From assembly GCF_027497175.1 (NCBI RefSeq), contig NZ_CP114901.1, positions 5,580,001-5,644,000 on the forward strand: a stretch of 64,000 nt of DNA, written 5' to 3'. Both the position numbers and the translations under genes were made by a program. This document shows, in pieces, positions 60,611-64,000 of this stretch (positions are counted from its first letter, which is position 1; the number at the start of each line of letters is the position of its first letter). A model generated the notes under the pieces. The model searched no databases. It had not been told where the DNA came from and saw nothing but the letters and a program-made list of their open reading frames with translations. Origin of the DNA: Verrucosispora sp. WMMD573. GTDB lineage: Bacteria; Actinomycetota; Actinomycetes; Mycobacteriales; Micromonosporaceae.

Positions 60611-61603
60611 TCAGATGGACAGGACGCGCTCGACGAGGTCCGGACAGTGGGTCTTCCAGTTCAGCGCCGGGCCCTTGCGCATGAGGTCCAGGTTGAGCCT
60701 GCGGGCAGCCTTGATGATTCCTGGGTGGGTGAGCGCGTCGTGGCCGGATCGGATCGACGTGAAGTGCAGTCCCAGTACCCCGGGGCGGATCCGGTAGCGG
60801 GCCTCGACCGTGTTCATCCACGCCAGTCCGAGGCGAGTACGAAGGTGCGATCGTGCGGCAGCCCGATCGATATTCATGCAGAGGCGCAGATCCTGCGGGG
60901 TGTGTCTGTCGTGGTAGACGTACAGGGTCTCCAGAGCGTGCACCGAGACGGTGAGCAGGCGCGGGTAGGTGGCGGCGTTGGTAGCCGGGAGCGCGCTGAT
61001 CGTCCAGTAGCTGAGCTCCGTCAGCTCCGGCACCGGTATCGTGGCGCGCAGGTAGGTGCCCACCAGGCGGGCCAGCTCGTCGGTGAACCGCGGATCGGCC
61101 GTCAGTCGAGTGAAGCGATGTCGACCCCGGTGGTGTAGGACGGGATCGTGTGGCCGGCTACCGAGGCGAACTATCTGCGGCTTGTGGTCAATCAGCCAGC
61201 GTCGCTGCTCCGCTGGCGGTAGGAGAACGTCCAGTTCGCTGGCACCGAGCCGACCCGCGGTGTGTACGACATTGCGCAGCTGCACCCCGGCTGCCTCGCG
61301 CCGGCGGATCTGATCACGCTCCGCCTCGTCGAGCTGGCTACGGTTGACGCGTTGGAAGGCGATCTCGACGATGTCGGACCAAGTCCGGCGGTGGGCGCAG
61401 AACCGTGTCACCACATCTACAGCCTGTCCCACATAGTGCTGGCCGTCGGCGAAGGTCAACTCGTACACCCCGCACCGGCCACGGGTCTTGGGCAGTAGGT
61501 GAGCGATCGAGTTCAGTCCGCCTACCTCCAGCCGAACAACTTCAACGCCGTCCACGCTGGACGACAATAAGCCATAGATGACAAGCCATAGATGATCAGC
61601 CAC
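60611..61603 (-). CDS. GIY-YIG nuclease-domain protein
   Basis: Up to 330 residues. Start uncertain: GTG 61603, GTG 61555 or GTG 61663, none with a strong ribosome site. A short direct repeat (CATCTATGGCTT) in the first codons after 61603 suggests the true start may be 61555. The N-terminal domain has GRCGVYELTFADGQHYVGQA followed by VVTRFCAHRRTW, a GIY-YIG motif (GVY...YVG) with R and H positioned for catalysis. The middle has QIRRREAAGVQLRNVVHTAG. The C-terminal half is unknown. GIY-YIG enzymes cut DNA in repair, homing or restriction; which applies here is unclear. Confidence 0.75.
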   Translation of the reverse strand: MADHLWLVIYGLLSSSVDGVEVVRLEVGGLNSIAHLLPKTRGRCGVYELTFADGQHYVGQAVDVVTRFCAHRRTWSDIVEIAFQRVNRSQLDEAERDQIRRREAAGVQLRNVVHTAGRLGASELDVLLPPAEQRRWLIDHKPQIVRLGSRPHDPVLHHRGRHRFTRLTADPRFTDELARLVGTYLRATIPVPELTELSYWTISALPATNAATYPRLLTVSVHALETLYVYHDRHTPQDLRLCMNIDRAAARSHLRTRLGLAWMNTVEARYRIRPGVLGLHFTSIRSGHDALTHPGIIKAARRLNLDLMRKGPALNWKTHCPDLVERVLSI

Positions 61604-61731
61604 GGTACAAGGCAGCCCTGCAGGCCACCGCACCCGGCTGCGCCAGCGCCTCCCCGACAGCACGCGGACGGCGGCAGATCAGGATGCCTGACGCACCTGA
61701 CCGACCTGCGCCTGCGGTCTGGCCGGCGCGT

Positions 61732-62469
61732 TCAGATGCTGTGTGCTGCGGCGTACAGCACGTACCACAGCGCCGCACTCAGGGCACCGCTCGAGACGGC
61801 TGCGCTAAGCAGCGTCGGCCACACGCGCCACAGGCGGTGCGCCGTGCCCAGCCAGGCCAGGACGACGATCGGAAGCACGATCTTGACGAGTTCCCCGACC
61901 ACAACGCCTCGGAGGAACTCTGCATGGTACGGGTCGGACACTGTCAACAGCTGCCAGGGCGGTGCCAGCATCGCGGCCTGCCAGCCCTCGCCAGAGAGAA
62001 GGCCGCATACCGACCCCGCAGCCAGTGCCGAGGTCGACACTTTGCCGACCCGCACGATATGGCCGAGCAGCCCGAGCACCGGTCCCCCGACGAGGGACCC
62101 GGTCAGCCACAGCGCCGTCATCATGGCAACCGAACGCAGCCCCAGCAGGTCGGCCGACGTGCCGTCCTCCAGGGTGCCCCCACTCCAGCGACGACTGACC
62201 ATCAGCACAAGCAGGTAATAGAGCAGCGTGGCCAAGACCAATAGCGCGGTAGCACCGCCAACCGCTCGTTTCGCCGTGGCAGCCGAACGGCCGGCCAGGA
62301 ACGCCGCCAAGCCCCAAGCGAAACCGCTGCTGGTCAGCGCGATCAAGACCTGCCCCACACCGCCCGCAACGGAGTCGGCCGCGAACGCGAGCAGGCCAAG
62401 CGCGACAGCGACAGCCGCGACCACCGCCGCATGGCTACGACAGGATCCCCCAACAGCAACGTCGGTCAC
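61732..62469 (-). CDS. DUF6518 membrane protein
   Basis: 245 residues from GTG 62469, which has GGAGG five bases upstream; the frame to 62514 is less likely. Six or seven membrane helices are visible (AAVVAAVAVALGLLAFAADS, ALTSSGFAWGLAAFLAG, ALLVLATLLYYLLVLMV, IVLPIVVLAWLGTAHRLW). The intervening GGPVLGLLGHIVRVG, SGEGWQAAMLAPPW and FLRGVVVGELVKI segments match DUF6518, a family of unknown function. Confidence 0.82.
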   Translation of the reverse strand: MTDVAVGGSCRSHAAVVAAVAVALGLLAFAADSVAGGVGQVLIALTSSGFAWGLAAFLAGRSAATAKRAVGGATALLVLATLLYYLLVLMVSRRWSGGTLEDGTSADLLGLRSVAMMTALWLTGSLVGGPVLGLLGHIVRVGKVSTSALAAGSVCGLLSGEGWQAAMLAPPWQLLTVSDPYHAEFLRGVVVGELVKIVLPIVVLAWLGTAHRLWRVWPTLLSAAVSSGALSAALWYVLYAAAHSI

Positions 62470-62912
62470 GCCCGCCTCCTCCGAAGGGGCGCCGACGATA
62501 CCAAGATCCAGCATTGCTGCGGTTTCATCCCGACACCGAAGGAAGCATCCTCATCTCGGCTACGTCCGGATGGAACCCGGGCCGGCTCAGCGGGACGCTG
62601 CGTAGCGCGCGGCTCGCGGCAGATCCGTGCACCGACGGAAAGTGGGCCCACGACAGGGCTGATGGGCTCGAGGTTCGACGGGATGATCTATCGGCCGTGG
62701 CAGGCCATGGAGCGTGACCGGCTGACCATGGTGATCGCCGCGCGGCTGATCGCCCGGGCGGCCGCGCCCGCTCGACCGGGATACGTCACGGGTCCGGCGG
62801 GCGCCTTCCTGGCACTTCGGGTGGCCCGGAGTATTGATGGTTGCCACGAGCCGTGGAGCGGATAGACTTTGTGATGCAGAGTAGATTGCTGGTGCAAAGC
62901 TCTAGGAGCGGC
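62470..62912. other. Intergenic region, no confident gene
   Basis: About 440 bases between divergent genes. Open frames exist, but none has a domain or ribosome site. It should contain promoters for the DUF6518 gene (minus) and the membrane protein gene (plus); GGAGCGGC just before 62913 may be the ribosome site of the latter. Confidence 0.4.
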
Positions 62913-63695
62913 ATGGATCAGGCAAGCGAAGGGCAGGCCACGCAGACGTTGGCCGAGTTGCAGCGACTACGACGACGGACCCGGGCGCGGACGCACGGCG
63001 GGTCATGGCTGCCGGCCCTTGGCATCGCCGTGCTGCTGCTTGCCAGTAGCGCGCTCTACCGCCACCCATTCGCCTCGACCTACAGCGTCTCGGTCGACGC
63101 CCCCTACTGGGCTGGGCTGCCCGACGAGCAACGCAATCCCCTCGCGTCGTACCTGTTCTGGTTCCTCTGCACACCACTGCTGCTCGCCGCCATCGGCGCC
63201 TGGTATCGATGGCGGTCACGATCGCTGGGCCTGCGGGTGGCCTGGCCACTATTCGTCGGTACCGGCCTCGGCGTTCTGCTCCTCCTCGCCGTGCTCGCGG
63301 CGGTGCCAACGCAGGAACAGCACCAGTCCGACATACTCACCTCGAACCCGGATCACTTCTGGCTTCCCGGTCTACTCACACCCCTGCTACCAATCGCGGT
63401 GGCCGTGACGGCCCTTGGCTGGGCAGAGCGCAGCCCGAGCCTGACGATCGCCGGCGGATGGATCGCTGCCCTCACGGTCTGGCTATGCGGCTGGGTCCCG
63501 ATGGGACACCTACCAGGCTGGGCCACCGACATCCTCGGCGGCGACCTAACCGGCCCCATGGATGGAACTCCGAACTCCCTCGGCGGACAAGTCGACTGGA
63601 GGCCGGGGATCTGGCTCACCCTGATGGCGCTGCCGCTGGTCACGTTCGCAGCGATCCGAGGCTGGCAGAGCTGGCGGGCGGCCAACGGTGGCTGA
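62913..63695 (+). CDS. Membrane protein paired with winged-helix regulator
   Basis: 260 residues from ATG 62913 (AGGAGCGGC just upstream). An N-terminal charged helix (TLAELQRLRRRTRARTHG) precedes about six membrane helices (LPALGIAVLLLASSALYRHP, YLFWFLCTPLLLAAIGAWY, LFVGTGLGVLLLLAVLAAV, GLLTPLLPIAVAVTALGWAE). No family recognised beyond a general actinomycete membrane protein often encoded with a small transcriptional regulator. It overlaps that regulator by eight bases. Confidence 0.75.
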   Translation: MDQASEGQATQTLAELQRLRRRTRARTHGGSWLPALGIAVLLLASSALYRHPFASTYSVSVDAPYWAGLPDEQRNPLASYLFWFLCTPLLLAAIGAWYRWRSRSLGLRVAWPLFVGTGLGVLLLLAVLAAVPTQEQHQSDILTSNPDHFWLPGLLTPLLPIAVAVTALGWAERSPSLTIAGGWIAALTVWLCGWVPMGHLPGWATDILGGDLTGPMDGTPNSLGGQVDWRPGIWLTLMALPLVTFAAIRGWQSWRAANGG

Positions 63696-64000
63696 TTCGC
63701 CGTCGCCACCCGAGTCACAGCCCCCATCCCATCCAGCGCTAGCACTGGACGACATCGTGCACCAGCGCGTGCGGCTTGCCATTCTCACCGTGCTCAGCGA
63801 AACGCAGGAGTGCACGTTCTCCACCCTCCGCGACGAGCTGAAGCTGACCGACGGCAACCTCAACCGACACCTCCGTGTCCTGGAACAGGCGACCCTGCTC
63901 CAGGTGATCAAGGGATACGAAGGACGACGCCCCACCACCTGGCTACGACTGACCAGACAGGGCCGAGCGGCACTCCGCGCCGAAATCACCGCACTAGAAC
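63688..64000 (+). CDS. Winged-helix transcriptional regulator (partial, runs off the window)
   Basis: GTG 63688 overlaps the end of the membrane protein gene. VHQRVRLAILTVLSETQECT, STLRDELKLTDGNLNRHLRV and LEQATLLQVIKGYEGRRPTT form a winged helix of the kind that replaces ArsR/MarR-type regulators (HTH_27-like), and TWLRLTRQGRAALRAEITAL follows. The end lies outside the window. It probably regulates its membrane-protein partner. Confidence 0.85.
   Translation, partial: MADSPSPPESQPPSHPALALDDIVHQRVRLAILTVLSETQECTFSTLRDELKLTDGNLNRHLRVLEQATLLQVIKGYEGRRPTTWLRLTRQGRAALRAEITALE

Noticed and set aside
36841..64000. CRISPR array
   Set aside because: Direct repeats seen (SNER units, TGTTCAA boxes) are too short and unevenly spaced, with no repeat-spacer order and no cas genes.

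Overview
The window looks like a piece of an actinomycete chromosome, most likely Micromonosporaceae or a close relative. This rests on very high GC, many GTG starts, chains of genes joined by ATGA/GTGA overlaps, and families typical of that group (DUF2637, PrgI-like, replication-relaxation, GPP34, DUF6518, BTAD proteins). It reads as one long accessory region. It holds a defence and toxin island, an unusual biosynthesis-like operon, a metabolic operon, and the body of a conjugative element. No rRNA, convincing tRNA or CRISPR array was seen.

Left part (1-10.8 kb): a 5'-truncated IS630-type transposase, a HEPN-like gene, and a complete type I restriction-modification operon on the minus strand (hsdM-hsdS-hsdR, 8766 to 2835). 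Beside it lies a decayed polymorphic-toxin pair: a DddA/SCP1.201-like cytidine deaminase with its catalytic HxE segment deleted, followed by an Imm1-type immunity gene carrying a frameshift. A DUF6624 gene follows.

11.0-16.9 kb: six tightly packed minus-strand genes, in transcription order a radical SAM/SPASM protein, a GT2 glycosyltransferase, a second radical SAM protein, a membrane GT2, a P-loop nucleotide-kinase-like protein and a HAD hydrolase. I cannot match this combination to a known pathway. It is one of the best candidates for an undescribed system.

17.1-22.5 kb: a minus-strand operon of two small unknown genes, a GPP34 (GOLPH3-like) protein, an APC permease, two tandem GNAT acetyltransferases and a lipoprotein. 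Divergent from it, on the plus strand, are an XRE regulator, an aminoglycoside-phosphotransferase-like kinase, an apparently intact DddA-like deaminase and a 72-residue overlapping gene that may be its immunity factor.

26.3-55.7 kb: a conjugative-element-like block. The plus-strand arm carries an Hsp70-like ATPase with a polytopic membrane tail, two related membrane proteins ending in BTAD domains (one also with LysM), and a DUF2637 membrane protein. A KAP-NTPase/TIR fusion, a likely NAD-depleting defence effector, sits between the two BTAD genes. The minus-strand arm runs from 55.7 down to 37.1 kb. It starts with a sigma-like HTH protein and continues with VirB2-, VirB6-, VirB3/PrgI- and VirB4-like proteins, a membrane protein, a TraD/VirD4-like coupling ATPase, a replication-relaxation protein and an M23 peptidase. 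About a dozen small accessory genes follow. No relaxase or integrase was recognised, so the element is either incomplete here or uses unfamiliar versions. Repeated TGTTCAA boxes lie upstream of the arm.

56-64 kb: an unknown gene, a SAM methyltransferase, an intact 1330-bp IS3-family element that has split a membrane-protein gene (3-bp CCG duplication, 21/25 terminal inverted repeats), a GIY-YIG nuclease, a DUF6518 membrane protein, and a membrane protein overlapping a winged-helix regulator that runs off the window end.
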